DNA from: Streptomyces sp. H39-S7
GTDB taxonomy: Bacteria > Actinomycetota > Actinomycetes > Streptomycetales > Streptomycetaceae
Direction: 5' to 3'
DNA length: 64,000 nt
Assembly (NCBI RefSeq): GCF_027158205.1
Contig: NZ_JAPVLU010000004.1
Coordinates: forward strand, 148,868 to 212,867
Shown here: piece after piece, positions 1-7,935 of the stretch
Numbering within the stretch: the stretch's first letter is position 1
How the letters are laid out: each line of letters opens with the position of its first letter
The notes under the pieces: generated by a model
Databases searched by the model: none
Told to the model about the DNA's origin: nothing
Seen by the model: only the letters and a program-made list of their open reading frames with translations
Made by a program: the position numbers and the translations under genes

Positions 1-153
1 GGGATCACGGCCGGTGTGCGCCGGACGGTGTTTTGAGACGTTGTGTTGCGCACGGTGAAGGTCTTGAGACAGCGGTGGGCGAAGGGGTGGCTGTGACCAC
101 AGCGGGTTCCTAGGGTCGGGGTGTCCGAACTCACCCCGCGCTGGAGGACCCCT

Positions 154-1653
154 GTGCGTAAGAGAGCGATCGTTTCCGCCGTGAGCGCCGCCGGCCTGCT
201 GCTGGCGATCCCGGCATCCGCCGCCGACGCCGGACCGGGCGCGCCCGGCATCGGCGACGCGTACTACCCGACGTACGGGAACGGCGGCTATGACGTCTCC
301 CACTACGACCTGCGGCTGAAGTACCAGCCCGCCACCGACGAACTGGAGGGCACCGCGACCCTGCTGACCACCGCCACCCAGGGGCTGACCCGCTTCAACC
401 TCGACTTCGCGCTGGACGTCAGCGAGGTCCGGGTCAACGGCCGGATCGCGAAGTTCGCCACCAGCGGCGAGCAGGAGCTGGAGATCACCCCGGCCACCCC
501 GCTCGCCAAGGGTCAGCAGGCCACCGTCGTCGTCCGCTACTCCGGCGTCCCGGGCAAGGTGAAGCGCTACGGGTTCACGTCCTGGCACCGGACCCCCGAC
601 GGAGGCGTCGCCGCCAACGAACCGGAATCCGCCTGGTGGTGGTTCCCCAGCAACGACCATCCGCTGGACAAGGCCACGTACGACGTCTCGGTGCTCGTCC
701 CCGACGGCACCGCCGCGATCAGCAACGGCGTGCTGGTCTCGCAGACCTCCAGGATCGGCTGGACCCGCTACAACTGGCGGCAGAACAAGCCGCAGGCCAC
801 GTACCTGGCCACCCTCGCGGTGGGGAAGTTCGACATCACCCGCAGCACCACCGCCAACGGGCTGCCCGTCATCAACGCCTACAGCAAGGACCTGGGCGAC
901 AACGACGGCGCCGCCCGCGCCAGCGTCGAGCGCACCGGCGAGATCATCGACTGGGAGAGCGACTACTTCGGCCCCTACCCGTTCAGTGCCGCCGGCGGTT
1001 ACGTCCCCAACGTGCCCACCCGCTATGCCGTGGAGACGCAGGGGCGGGTCTTCTACAGCCCCGCGCAGTTCGCGGCCGGGTCGAACCCCTCGCTCGTCGT
1101 CCATGAACTGGCGCACCAGTGGTGGGGCGACAGCGTCTCGGTCGCCCACTGGTCCGACATCTGGCTCAATGAGGGCTTCGCGAGTTACGCACAGTGGCTG
1201 TGGTCCGAGCACCAGGGCGAGGGCACCGCGCAGGAACTCGCCGACTGGGTCTACAGCCAGCACCCCGCCGACGACCCGTTCTGGACCGTGAAGCCCGGCG
1301 ACCCCGGCGCGGAGAACCAGTTCGACAGCGCCGTCTACGACCGGGGCGCCGTCGCCATTCAGGCGCTGCGCAACACGATCGGCGACACGGCGTTCTTCGC
1401 CCTGCTCAAGGCGTGGCCCGCCCAGCACCAGTACGGCAACGGCTCCATCGCCGAGTTCCAGCAGCTCGCCGAGAAGATCTCCGGCAAGAAGCTCGGCCCG
1501 CTCTTCCAGACCTGGCTCTTCACCGCGTCCAAGCCCGCGGCGCCGGCAGCGGCCCCGAAGGCGGGCGCGCTGCGCGCGGCGCCGGCCGCTCCGCAGGCGG
1601 AGCCGAAGTCCTGGAAGCAGATCGCGGCGACGCACACCGGCCACAACCGGTGA
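154..1653 (+). CDS. Secreted M1-family zinc metallopeptidase (aminopeptidase)
   Basis: This encodes an extracellular zinc peptidase of the M1 (gluzincin) family, which removes N-terminal residues from peptides. I chose the GTG at 154 because GGAGG at 143-147 sits six bases upstream; an in-frame GTG at 121 lacks such a site. From 154 the protein has 499 residues and begins with a Sec signal peptide (MRKRAIV, then a hydrophobic run ending near ASAADA). An N-terminal beta-sandwich is followed by the catalytic domain. The zinc motif HELAH lies at residues 317-321 and the third ligand E340 in NEGFASY follows after exactly 18 residues, the M1 spacing. A GAMEN-like element is present only in altered form around YAVETQGR. 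The C-terminus is an Ala/Pro-rich tail, so the large ERAP-like C-terminal domain of long M1 enzymes is missing. It converges on mrpD with only 13 bases between stop codons. Confidence 0.93.
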   Translation: MRKRAIVSAVSAAGLLLAIPASAADAGPGAPGIGDAYYPTYGNGGYDVSHYDLRLKYQPATDELEGTATLLTTATQGLTRFNLDFALDVSEVRVNGRIAKFATSGEQELEITPATPLAKGQQATVVVRYSGVPGKVKRYGFTSWHRTPDGGVAANEPESAWWWFPSNDHPLDKATYDVSVLVPDGTAAISNGVLVSQTSRIGWTRYNWRQNKPQATYLATLAVGKFDITRSTTANGLPVINAYSKDLGDNDGAARASVERTGEIIDWESDYFGPYPFSAAGGYVPNVPTRYAVETQGRVFYSPAQFAAGSNPSLVVHELAHQWWGDSVSVAHWSDIWLNEGFASYAQWLWSEHQGEGTAQELADWVYSQHPADDPFWTVKPGDPGAENQFDSAVYDRGAVAIQALRNTIGDTAFFALLKAWPAQHQYGNGSIAEFQQLAEKISGKKLGPLFQTWLFTASKPAAPAAAPKAGALRAAPAAPQAEPKSWKQIAATHTGHNR

Positions 1654-1666
1654 GCCGGCCCCTGAT

Positions 1667-3286
1667 TCAGCGCGCCAGGACCGCCTGCACGTAGGGCGTC
1701 CGTGACAGGAGCTCGCCGGCCGCCCGGTCGGCGAGCCCCGTCAGCGGGCCGGCCAGCACGGTGTAGGCCAGCCCGAGCGCGACCAGGGCCATGGTGGCGG
1801 CGAGCATCGTGCGGGGGAGCGCGGCGGTGGTGGTGATCGAACGGCCGCTGAGGGAAGCGGACTCCGGGCGTCCGGCGGGCATGAGAGTGTCCTCGTCGGC
1901 GTCGTCCTGATCGTCACTGTCGTCGGTCTCCAGCACGGTGCCGTCCTCGCACAGATCGGGCGGCGCCGCCCGCCAGAACGCCAGGTTCCAGACCTTGATC
2001 AGCGCGTAGAGCGTCAGCAGGCTCGTCAGGACACCGCCGCCGACCAGCACATACGCCCAGACGCCGCCGTCGGCGACGCCCGCGCGCAGCAGCCCGAGCT
2101 TGCCGAGGAAGCCCGACAGCGGAGGAATCCCGGCGAGGTTCATGGCGGGCACGAAGAAGATCGCGGCGAGCAGCGGCGAGATCCTGGCGAGCCCGCCGAG
2201 CCGCTGCAGATCGGTGGTGCCGCCGCGGCGTTCCACCAGGCCCGTGACGAGGAAGAGCGTGGTCTGCACGGTGATGTGGTGGGCGACGTAGAAGACCGCG
2301 CCCGCGACGCCGCCGCGCGAGGCCAGCGCGATGCCGAAGACCATGTACCCGATGTGGCTGACGAGGGTGAAGGACAGCAGCCGTTTGAGGTCGGTCTGCG
2401 CGACCGCGCCGAGGATCCCGACGACCATCGACAGCAGGGCGATCAGCATCAGCGGCTCGGCGAGCCGGGTGCCGGGGAAGAGCAGCGTCTGGGTGCGCAG
2501 TATCGAGTACACGCCGACCTTGGTGAGCAGCCCGGCGAAGACGGCGGTGACGGGCGCGGGCGCGGTCGGGTAGGAGTCGGGGAGCCAGGCGGCGAGCGGG
2601 AAGACGGCCGCCTTGATGCCGAAGACGGTGAGCAGGGCGAGTTGCAGCACCAGCCGGATCCCGGCGGGCAGATCGGCCAGCCGGACGGAGAGCTGCGCGA
2701 GGTTCATGGTGCCGGTGGCCGCGTAGACCATGCCGATCGCCACCAGGAAGAGCACCGAGGACAGCAGCGACACCACGATGTACGTGGCCCCCGCGCGGAT
2801 CCGCGCCGCCGTGCCGCCGAGTGTCAGCAGGACGTAGCTCGCGGTCAGCATGATCTCGAAGCCGACGTAGAGGTTGAACAGGTCGCCGGAGAGGAACGTG
2901 TCGGAGACCCCGGCGACGAGGATCAGGTACGCGGGGTGGAAGACCGACAGCGGGGTCGCCTCGTCGCGGTCGGCCATGCCCTGGCCGATGGAGTACACCA
3001 GCACGCACAGCGTCACCGCGGACGACACCACCAGCATCAGCGCCGACAGCCGGTCGGCGACCAGCGCGATGCCGATCGGGACCGGCCAGCCGCCCGCGTG
3101 CATCACCTGCGGCCCGTCGCGGTCGGCCGCCACCAGCAGCGTGACGGAGGCGGCCAGCACCACGCTGAGGACGGCCGCGCTGATGAACCGCTGGACGCGG
3201 GGGAGCCGCAGCCCCACGGCGAGTTTGAGGCCCGCCGCGAAGAGCGGGAGGACGACGGGCAGCGGCAGCAGTGCGCTCGCGTTCAT
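1667..3286 (-). CDS. mrpD: Mrp/Mnh cation-proton antiporter subunit D
   Basis: This is a 539-aa polytopic membrane protein of the NuoM/NuoN-like family that forms the MrpD channel subunit of multisubunit Na+(K+)/H+ antiporters. About 14 hydrophobic segments are visible, with family signatures such as FNLYVGFEIML near the N-terminal third, KAAVFPLAAWLPDSY and TDLKRLLSFTLVSHIGYM. The ATG at 3286 overlaps the TGA of mrpC (ATGA), so translation is coupled. Between the last helices is an acidic hydrophilic loop (DDSDDQDDADED) that is unusual for the family. It is the last gene of the operon: mrpE, mrpF and mrpG do not follow, and the next gene faces the other way. Function as an ion exchanger is inferred from the family; ion specificity cannot be read from the sequence. 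Confidence 0.93.
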   Translation of the reverse strand: MNASALLPLPVVLPLFAAGLKLAVGLRLPRVQRFISAAVLSVVLAASVTLLVAADRDGPQVMHAGGWPVPIGIALVADRLSALMLVVSSAVTLCVLVYSIGQGMADRDEATPLSVFHPAYLILVAGVSDTFLSGDLFNLYVGFEIMLTASYVLLTLGGTAARIRAGATYIVVSLLSSVLFLVAIGMVYAATGTMNLAQLSVRLADLPAGIRLVLQLALLTVFGIKAAVFPLAAWLPDSYPTAPAPVTAVFAGLLTKVGVYSILRTQTLLFPGTRLAEPLMLIALLSMVVGILGAVAQTDLKRLLSFTLVSHIGYMVFGIALASRGGVAGAVFYVAHHITVQTTLFLVTGLVERRGGTTDLQRLGGLARISPLLAAIFFVPAMNLAGIPPLSGFLGKLGLLRAGVADGGVWAYVLVGGGVLTSLLTLYALIKVWNLAFWRAAPPDLCEDGTVLETDDSDDQDDADEDTLMPAGRPESASLSGRSITTTAALPRTMLAATMALVALGLAYTVLAGPLTGLADRAAGELLSRTPYVQAVLAR

Positions 3287-3768
3287 CGGTCGGCCCCCAG
3301 CACGTTGTCCCACAGTTCGTCGTCGAGGTCCTCGGAGTCCTCGGCACGCGCCTGCCGTGCCCGGTCCGCCCGGATCACCGCCCGCAACTCGGCCCGTGTC
3401 CCCTCGTGTTCGGCCCGCAGCGCGACCCGGATGTCCTCGACGTCGTCCTGGACGTCGTCGCTGCCGGTCAACTGCCAGCTGCGGTACGCCATCGCGAGCA
3501 GGAACGCGGTCAGCGCGAGGGTGATCACGATCGCGGTCAGCGCCATCGCCTGCGGGAACGGGTCGGAGACGGCCGCCGGATCGGTGCCGGGGGAGAGCAG
3601 CGGGGCCTTGCCCGAAGGGCCTGAGGTGGCCAGCACCAGCAGGTTCACCCCGTTGCCCAGCAGGACGGCGCCGAGCAGGATGCGGGTGAGCGGCCGGGCG
3701 AGCAGCAGCACCGTCCCGCAGGCGAACAGCACCCCGCCGGCGGCGATCAGGGCGACGGTGGCGGTCAT
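3283..3768 (-). CDS. mrpC: Mrp/Mnh cation-proton antiporter subunit C (NuoK-like)
   Basis: This is a 161-aa protein with three transmembrane helices, homologous to NuoK. Visible signatures are LLLARPLTRILLGAVLLGNGVNLLVL and DPFPQAMALTAIVITLALTAFLLA, which are characteristic of MrpC/MnhC. It is longer than the usual 110-125 aa because of a charged C-terminal extension (roughly residues 100-161) rich in Asp, Glu and Arg that is probably cytoplasmic and coiled-coil prone. The ATG overlaps the mrpA stop codon and its own stop overlaps the mrpD start, so the three genes are translated as a tightly coupled unit. Confidence 0.93.
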   Translation of the reverse strand: MTATVALIAAGGVLFACGTVLLLARPLTRILLGAVLLGNGVNLLVLATSGPSGKAPLLSPGTDPAAVSDPFPQAMALTAIVITLALTAFLLAMAYRSWQLTGSDDVQDDVEDIRVALRAEHEGTRAELRAVIRADRARQARAEDSEDLDDELWDNVLGADR

Positions 3769-6638
3769 GCCTTCCTCCTGGCTTCTTCGCGCTCGATCTG
3801 CTGGTCGATCTTGGCGCCGAGGCTCCGCAGCACGTCGAGGACGACCCCGAGGACCAGCAGGTAGACGCCGAAGTCGAAGAGCACGGAGCTGGGGACGTGC
3901 ACGTCGCCGAAGAGCGGCAGCCGGGTGTGGAACACCCCGCCGGCCAGGACGTCGGCCCCGAACACCAGACCGCCCAGGCCCGTCCCGACGGAGACCATCA
4001 GGCCCGTGCCGAGCAGGAACCCGGCGTCGACCGGAGCCGCCTCGGCCAACTCGTACCGTCCGCCCGCCAGATACCGCACGACGAGCGCGAGACCCGCGAC
4101 CATCCCGGCCGTGAAGCCGCCGCCGGGCAGGCTCTCCGCGCAGAACAGCAGGTACAGCGAGAGCACGAGGACGGGGTGGAAGACCAGCCGCGCCACCACC
4201 TCGAAGACCACCGAGCGCCGGTCGGGGTCGAGGGTGTCGCCGGCCGCCAGCCAGGCGCGCTCCGGGGCCGCGCGGGGACCGGTGCGCACCTCCGCCGCCC
4301 ACACGCCCGCCGCGCCGCCTTCGTCCCGCGCGCGCGGCAGCGAGCCGGCCCGGCGGCGAAGGTAGACCAGGCTCGTCACCCCGACGGCGGCGACCGCCAG
4401 CACCGCCGACTCGCCCATCGTGTCCCAGGCCCGCAGGTCGACGAGGATCGTCGCGACCACGTTCTTCAGCCCGTCGTGCGCGGTCTCGGCGACCATGTCG
4501 GCGCCCGCTGCCGGATGCCGGCGGGCCGCCAGCGCCAGATACGTCAGGGCGGCCGCCAGCGTCCCGGCGGTGACGCCGAGCGCGGCGTGCAGGGCGCGCC
4601 GCCATGCCGTCGCCGTCGGCGGGAAGCGGTGCGGGAGGCGTCGCAGCACCAGGACGAACACGACGATGCTGGTCGTCTCCACGGTGAACTGCGTCAGCGC
4701 GAGATCCGGCGCCCCCTGCAGCACGAAGAGCACGCCGGTGCCGTAGCCGGTCGTGCCGGCCAGCACCACCGCCTTCATCCGCTGCCGGGTCGGCAGGCAC
4801 AGCACGCCCGCCGCGGCCACGGCGACCGCCACCGCGATCTGGCCCGCGTCGTCCCCCCAGCGCGGGGCGCCGCCCCACGCCCACGGCCGGTCGGTGAGCA
4901 GCGCCGCCGCCTCCGCGCCCGAGAAGACCAGCAGCGCCGTGCCGAGGTAGACCGGCAGCGAGCCGCGCTGGATGCTCCCGGTGAGCTGCAGCGCGAAGCG
5001 CTCCGTCTGCCACAGGATCTGGGCGAACGCCGTCTCGGCGCGCGGCAGCGCCAGCCGCTTGCCCCAGCGCACCAGGCGGTCGCGTACGAAGAACAGGGCC
5101 ACGCCGCCCGCCCACGCGATCTCCGACAGGGTCAGCGGGAGGCCGGCGCCGTGCCACAGGGCCAGGTGGTACGGGGTTCCGCGGGACGGGAAAGCGGACG
5201 CGTACCGCGCCATCAGCGGTTGCAGCAGGCTCACCCCCGGCCCCAGCGCCAGGCCCGCCAGCGCCAGCAGCGCCGTGGGGGCCAGCAGGGCGGGGGCCGT
5301 CCTCCTCCGCCCGCTGTGCGCGGGCGGCCGATCGGACGACGTGGCCGGGCCGAAGGCGCCGTACAGGAAGCGGAGGGTGTACGCGGTGGTCAGCGCCGAC
5401 CCGGCGACGGTGGCGTACAGGGTGAGACGGTCGGCTCCGCCGCCCGCCCAGAGCGCGGCGAACGAGGCCTCCTTGGCGGCGAAGCCGAGGAAGGGCGGCA
5501 GGCCCGCCATGGAGGCGCCAGCGAGGCAGGCGGTGCCGCAGACCAGCGGCATCGCACGCGCCAGCCCGTCGAGGCGGCGGATGTCTCGGCTCCCGGTGGC
5601 GTGGTCGACGATGCCGACCACGAGGAACAGCGGCGCCTTGAACAGCGCGTGCGTCAGCAGCATGGTGGCGCCGGCCAGCGCGGTGTACCGGGACCCGGCC
5701 CCCACCAGCGCGGTGAGGAAGCCGAGCTGGCTCACCGTCCCGTAGGCGAGGATCCGCTTGAGGTCGGTCTCGCGCAGCGCCCGCCAACCGCCGAGCAGCA
5801 TCGTGGCGGCGCCGAACGTCAACGTCAGACCCCGCCAGGGCGCGATCGCGGCGAAGGCGGGGGAGAACCGGGCGACGAGGTAGATGCCGCCCTTCACCAT
5901 CGCCGCCGCGTGCAGATAGGCGCTGACCGGCGTCGGCGCCGCCATGGCACCGGGCAGCCACAGGCTGAACGGCCAGATCGCGGACTTCGACAGCGCCCCG
6001 GCGAGCACCAGCACCAGTGCGACCTGCACCGCGGTGCCGCCCGACGGCGGCGGATGCGCGACGAGGGCGGAGATCCGGTAGGTGCCGGCCGCCTGACCGA
6101 GTATCAGCAGCCCGACGAGCATGGCGAGGCCGCCGGCGGTGGTGACGAGCAGCGCCTGCAGCGCGGAGCGCCGGTTGCCCTGCTTCACCGACAGATGGCC
6201 GATGAGCAGGAAAGAGAAGACGGTGGTCAGTTCCCAGAAGACGTACAGCAGGATCAGGTCGTCGGCGAGAACGAGCCCCAGCATCGCCCCGGCGAACGCG
6301 GTCAGGTTCCCCGCGAAGTTCGCCAGCCCCGGCTCGTCGTCGCCGAAGTACCCGGTGCAGTAGACGAGTACGAGCGCCCCGACGCCGCCGACCAGCACGG
6401 TCAGCAGCAGCCCCAGGGCGTCGAGCCGCAGCGCGATCTCCAGATCGAGCGCGGGCGCCCACCGCCACTGCTCGCTGCGCACCGCGCCGTCGGCGACGGA
6501 CGCCCACTGGGAGAACGCCCACACCGCCGCGGCGGCCGGCGCCACCGCGAGGACGAGGAAGGCCCGCCGGCCGAGCCACCGCACCAGAGGGGTGGCGCAG
6601 GCGGCGAGGACGAAGTGGGCGGCGACCAGGGCGAGCAC
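3765..6638 (-). CDS. mrpA: Mrp/Mnh cation-proton antiporter subunit A (fused A/B)
   Basis: This large (about 957 aa) integral membrane protein is the MrpA subunit. The first two thirds are NuoL-like, with motifs such as ELTTVFSFLLIGHLSVK, KSAIWPFSLWLPGAM, TDLKRILAYGTVSQLGF and LPPFLGFAAKEA. The C-terminal third carries the DUF4040 and MrpB-like segments (DLALTQFTVETTSIVVFVL, and LYLLFCAESLPGGGFTAGMVAGL), so A and B are fused as is common in actinobacteria. I place the start at the GTG at 6638, giving a hydrophobic N-terminus; no strong ribosome-binding site is visible, so the start is approximate. It is the first gene of the mrpACD operon and is divergent from the metallophosphoesterase, with a 114-bp shared upstream region. 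Confidence 0.92.
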   Translation of the reverse strand: MLALVAAHFVLAACATPLVRWLGRRAFLVLAVAPAAAAVWAFSQWASVADGAVRSEQWRWAPALDLEIALRLDALGLLLTVLVGGVGALVLVYCTGYFGDDEPGLANFAGNLTAFAGAMLGLVLADDLILLYVFWELTTVFSFLLIGHLSVKQGNRRSALQALLVTTAGGLAMLVGLLILGQAAGTYRISALVAHPPPSGGTAVQVALVLVLAGALSKSAIWPFSLWLPGAMAAPTPVSAYLHAAAMVKGGIYLVARFSPAFAAIAPWRGLTLTFGAATMLLGGWRALRETDLKRILAYGTVSQLGFLTALVGAGSRYTALAGATMLLTHALFKAPLFLVVGIVDHATGSRDIRRLDGLARAMPLVCGTACLAGASMAGLPPFLGFAAKEASFAALWAGGGADRLTLYATVAGSALTTAYTLRFLYGAFGPATSSDRPPAHSGRRRTAPALLAPTALLALAGLALGPGVSLLQPLMARYASAFPSRGTPYHLALWHGAGLPLTLSEIAWAGGVALFFVRDRLVRWGKRLALPRAETAFAQILWQTERFALQLTGSIQRGSLPVYLGTALLVFSGAEAAALLTDRPWAWGGAPRWGDDAGQIAVAVAVAAAGVLCLPTRQRMKAVVLAGTTGYGTGVLFVLQGAPDLALTQFTVETTSIVVFVLVLRRLPHRFPPTATAWRRALHAALGVTAGTLAAALTYLALAARRHPAAGADMVAETAHDGLKNVVATILVDLRAWDTMGESAVLAVAAVGVTSLVYLRRRAGSLPRARDEGGAAGVWAAEVRTGPRAAPERAWLAAGDTLDPDRRSVVFEVVARLVFHPVLVLSLYLLFCAESLPGGGFTAGMVAGLALVVRYLAGGRYELAEAAPVDAGFLLGTGLMVSVGTGLGGLVFGADVLAGGVFHTRLPLFGDVHVPSSVLFDFGVYLLVLGVVLDVLRSLGAKIDQQIEREEARRKA

Positions 6639-6752
6639 GCGGCGAACACTTCCGCCGCCCGGGCGACACGGGTGCCCGGCGCGCCATGCGTAAGCCAGGA
6701 TCACCCATTGGGCGGGGTACCGCCGGTGCCCGGATCCGCCTACCTTCTGCAT

Positions 6753-7592
6753 ATGCCGGATGGAAAACTCTGGGGTATCAGCGACCTGCACGTGGCGTTC
6801 GCGGAGAACCGGAAGATCGTCGAAGGCCTGCGCCCCGCGTCGGACGCCGACTGGCTGATCGTCGCGGGCGACGTCGGCGAGCTGACGGACGGCATCGAGT
6901 GGGCGCTGACCCTGCTGAGCAGCAGATACGCCCGGGTGGTGTGGGCGCCCGGCAACCATGACCTCTGGACGCCCGCCGAGGACCCGGTCCAGTTACGCGG
7001 CGAGGCGCGCTACCGCCACCTGGTCGAGATGTGCCGTTCGCTGGGCGTGCTGACGCCGGAGGACCCCTACCCGGTCTGGGAGGGCGCGGGCGGCCCGGCC
7101 GTCGTCGCGCCGCTCTTCATCCTCTACGACTACACGTTCCGCACCGAGACCGCCGCGAACAAGGAGGAGTCGCTGGCCCAGGCGTACAAGTCCGGAATCG
7201 TGTGCAGTGACGAGTTCCTCCTGCACCCGGACCCGTTCCCGAGCCGTGACGCCTGGTGCCGGGCCCGGGTGAAGGAGTCCGAGCGGCGCCTGCTGGACTG
7301 CGACCCGGCGCTCCCGCTGGTCCTGGTCAACCACTTCCCGCTGGTCCGCCAGCCCACCCGGATCCTGCACCATCCGGAGTTCGCCCAGTGGTGCGGCACC
7401 GAACGCACGGCCGACTGGCACCGGCGCTTCACGGTGAGCGCGGTGGTCTACGGCCACCTGCACATCCCGAGGACCGCCTGGTACGACGGCGTCCGCTTCG
7501 AGGAGGTCTCCGTCGGCTACCCCCGGGAATGGAACCGCCCGGGCCACCCGAGAACGGTCCCCCGCCAGATCCTCCCGGAACCGGTGCACTGA
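6753..7592 (+). CDS. Metallophosphoesterase with a TTA codon
   Basis: This 279-aa protein is a calcineurin-like metallophosphoesterase. The dinuclear metal motifs are clear: ISDLH near the N-terminus, VAGDVGE, APGNHDLW, then LVNHFP and a final GHLHIP. The substrate is not apparent; the family includes nucleotidases, phosphodiesterases and phosphatases. The ATG at 6753 has no visible Shine-Dalgarno sequence, and a TANNNT-type -10 element (TACCTT, 6741-6746) ends six bases before it, so a leaderless transcript is possible. Codon 81 (6993-6995, Leu in VQLRG) is TTA. In Streptomyces this rare codon is read by the bldA tRNA, so translation would be tied to development; this is inferred from codon use only. 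It stands alone, divergent from mrpA and followed by a convergent tRNA. Confidence 0.9.
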   Translation: MPDGKLWGISDLHVAFAENRKIVEGLRPASDADWLIVAGDVGELTDGIEWALTLLSSRYARVVWAPGNHDLWTPAEDPVQLRGEARYRHLVEMCRSLGVLTPEDPYPVWEGAGGPAVVAPLFILYDYTFRTETAANKEESLAQAYKSGIVCSDEFLLHPDPFPSRDAWCRARVKESERRLLDCDPALPLVLVNHFPLVRQPTRILHHPEFAQWCGTERTADWHRRFTVSAVVYGHLHIPRTAWYDGVRFEEVSVGYPREWNRPGHPRTVPRQILPEPVH

Positions 7593-7620
7593 CACGGCGC
7601 CGCGCGCGCCGGGAACGAAG

Positions 7621-7648
7621 AAGGCCCCCCGCTTCCGCGAGGGGCCTT
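7621..7648. terminator. Bidirectional rho-independent-type hairpin
   Basis: AAGGCCCC (7621-7628) pairs with GGGGCCTT (7641-7648). It sits between the metallophosphoesterase and the convergent tRNA-Lys gene and could terminate both. The T-tract is poor, as is usual in Streptomyces. Confidence 0.75.
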
Positions 7649-7658
7649 CGACCGTCTG

Positions 7659-7732
7659 TGCGCCGTCAGGGACTCGAACCCCGGACCCGCTGATTAAGAG
7701 TCAGCTGCTCTAACCAACTGAGCTAACGGCGC
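7659..7732 (-). tRNA. tRNA-Lys (anticodon CTT), copy 1
   Basis: Read on the minus strand this 74-nt sequence folds as a cloverleaf with acceptor GCGCCGT/ACGGCGC, D-loop AGCTCAGTTGGTTAGAGC, anticodon arm CTGACTCTTAATCAG (anticodon CTT, lysine AAG codons) and T-arm GGGTTCGAGTCCC. The discriminator base is A and CCA is not encoded. A -10-like TACGAT (minus strand, 7748-7753) lies 15 nt upstream. It is identical to the copy at 11753-11826. Confidence 0.97.
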
Positions 7733-7935
7733 GTGCTGACATGGAAGATCGTACCCGATCCTCCGGGGTGCTCAAAAACCGGCGTCGGACCGGCCCCGGA
7801 CCGACGCCGACCGGGGCCGACCGGGGCCGGACCGGCCTCGGAGCTGCGCCGACGCGGGCGGCGGATCTCCGCCAGGCGGGATCCTGCCAGGCTGTGGCGG
7901 TGCGCGGCGCGCCTCCGGGCCGATAGATCATGTGC

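Noticed and set aside
2276-7592. Long plus-strand open frames antisense to the mrp genes
   Set aside because: They have low-complexity charged translations and mirror mrpA/C/D. Only the last 279 codons (from 6753) are a real gene.
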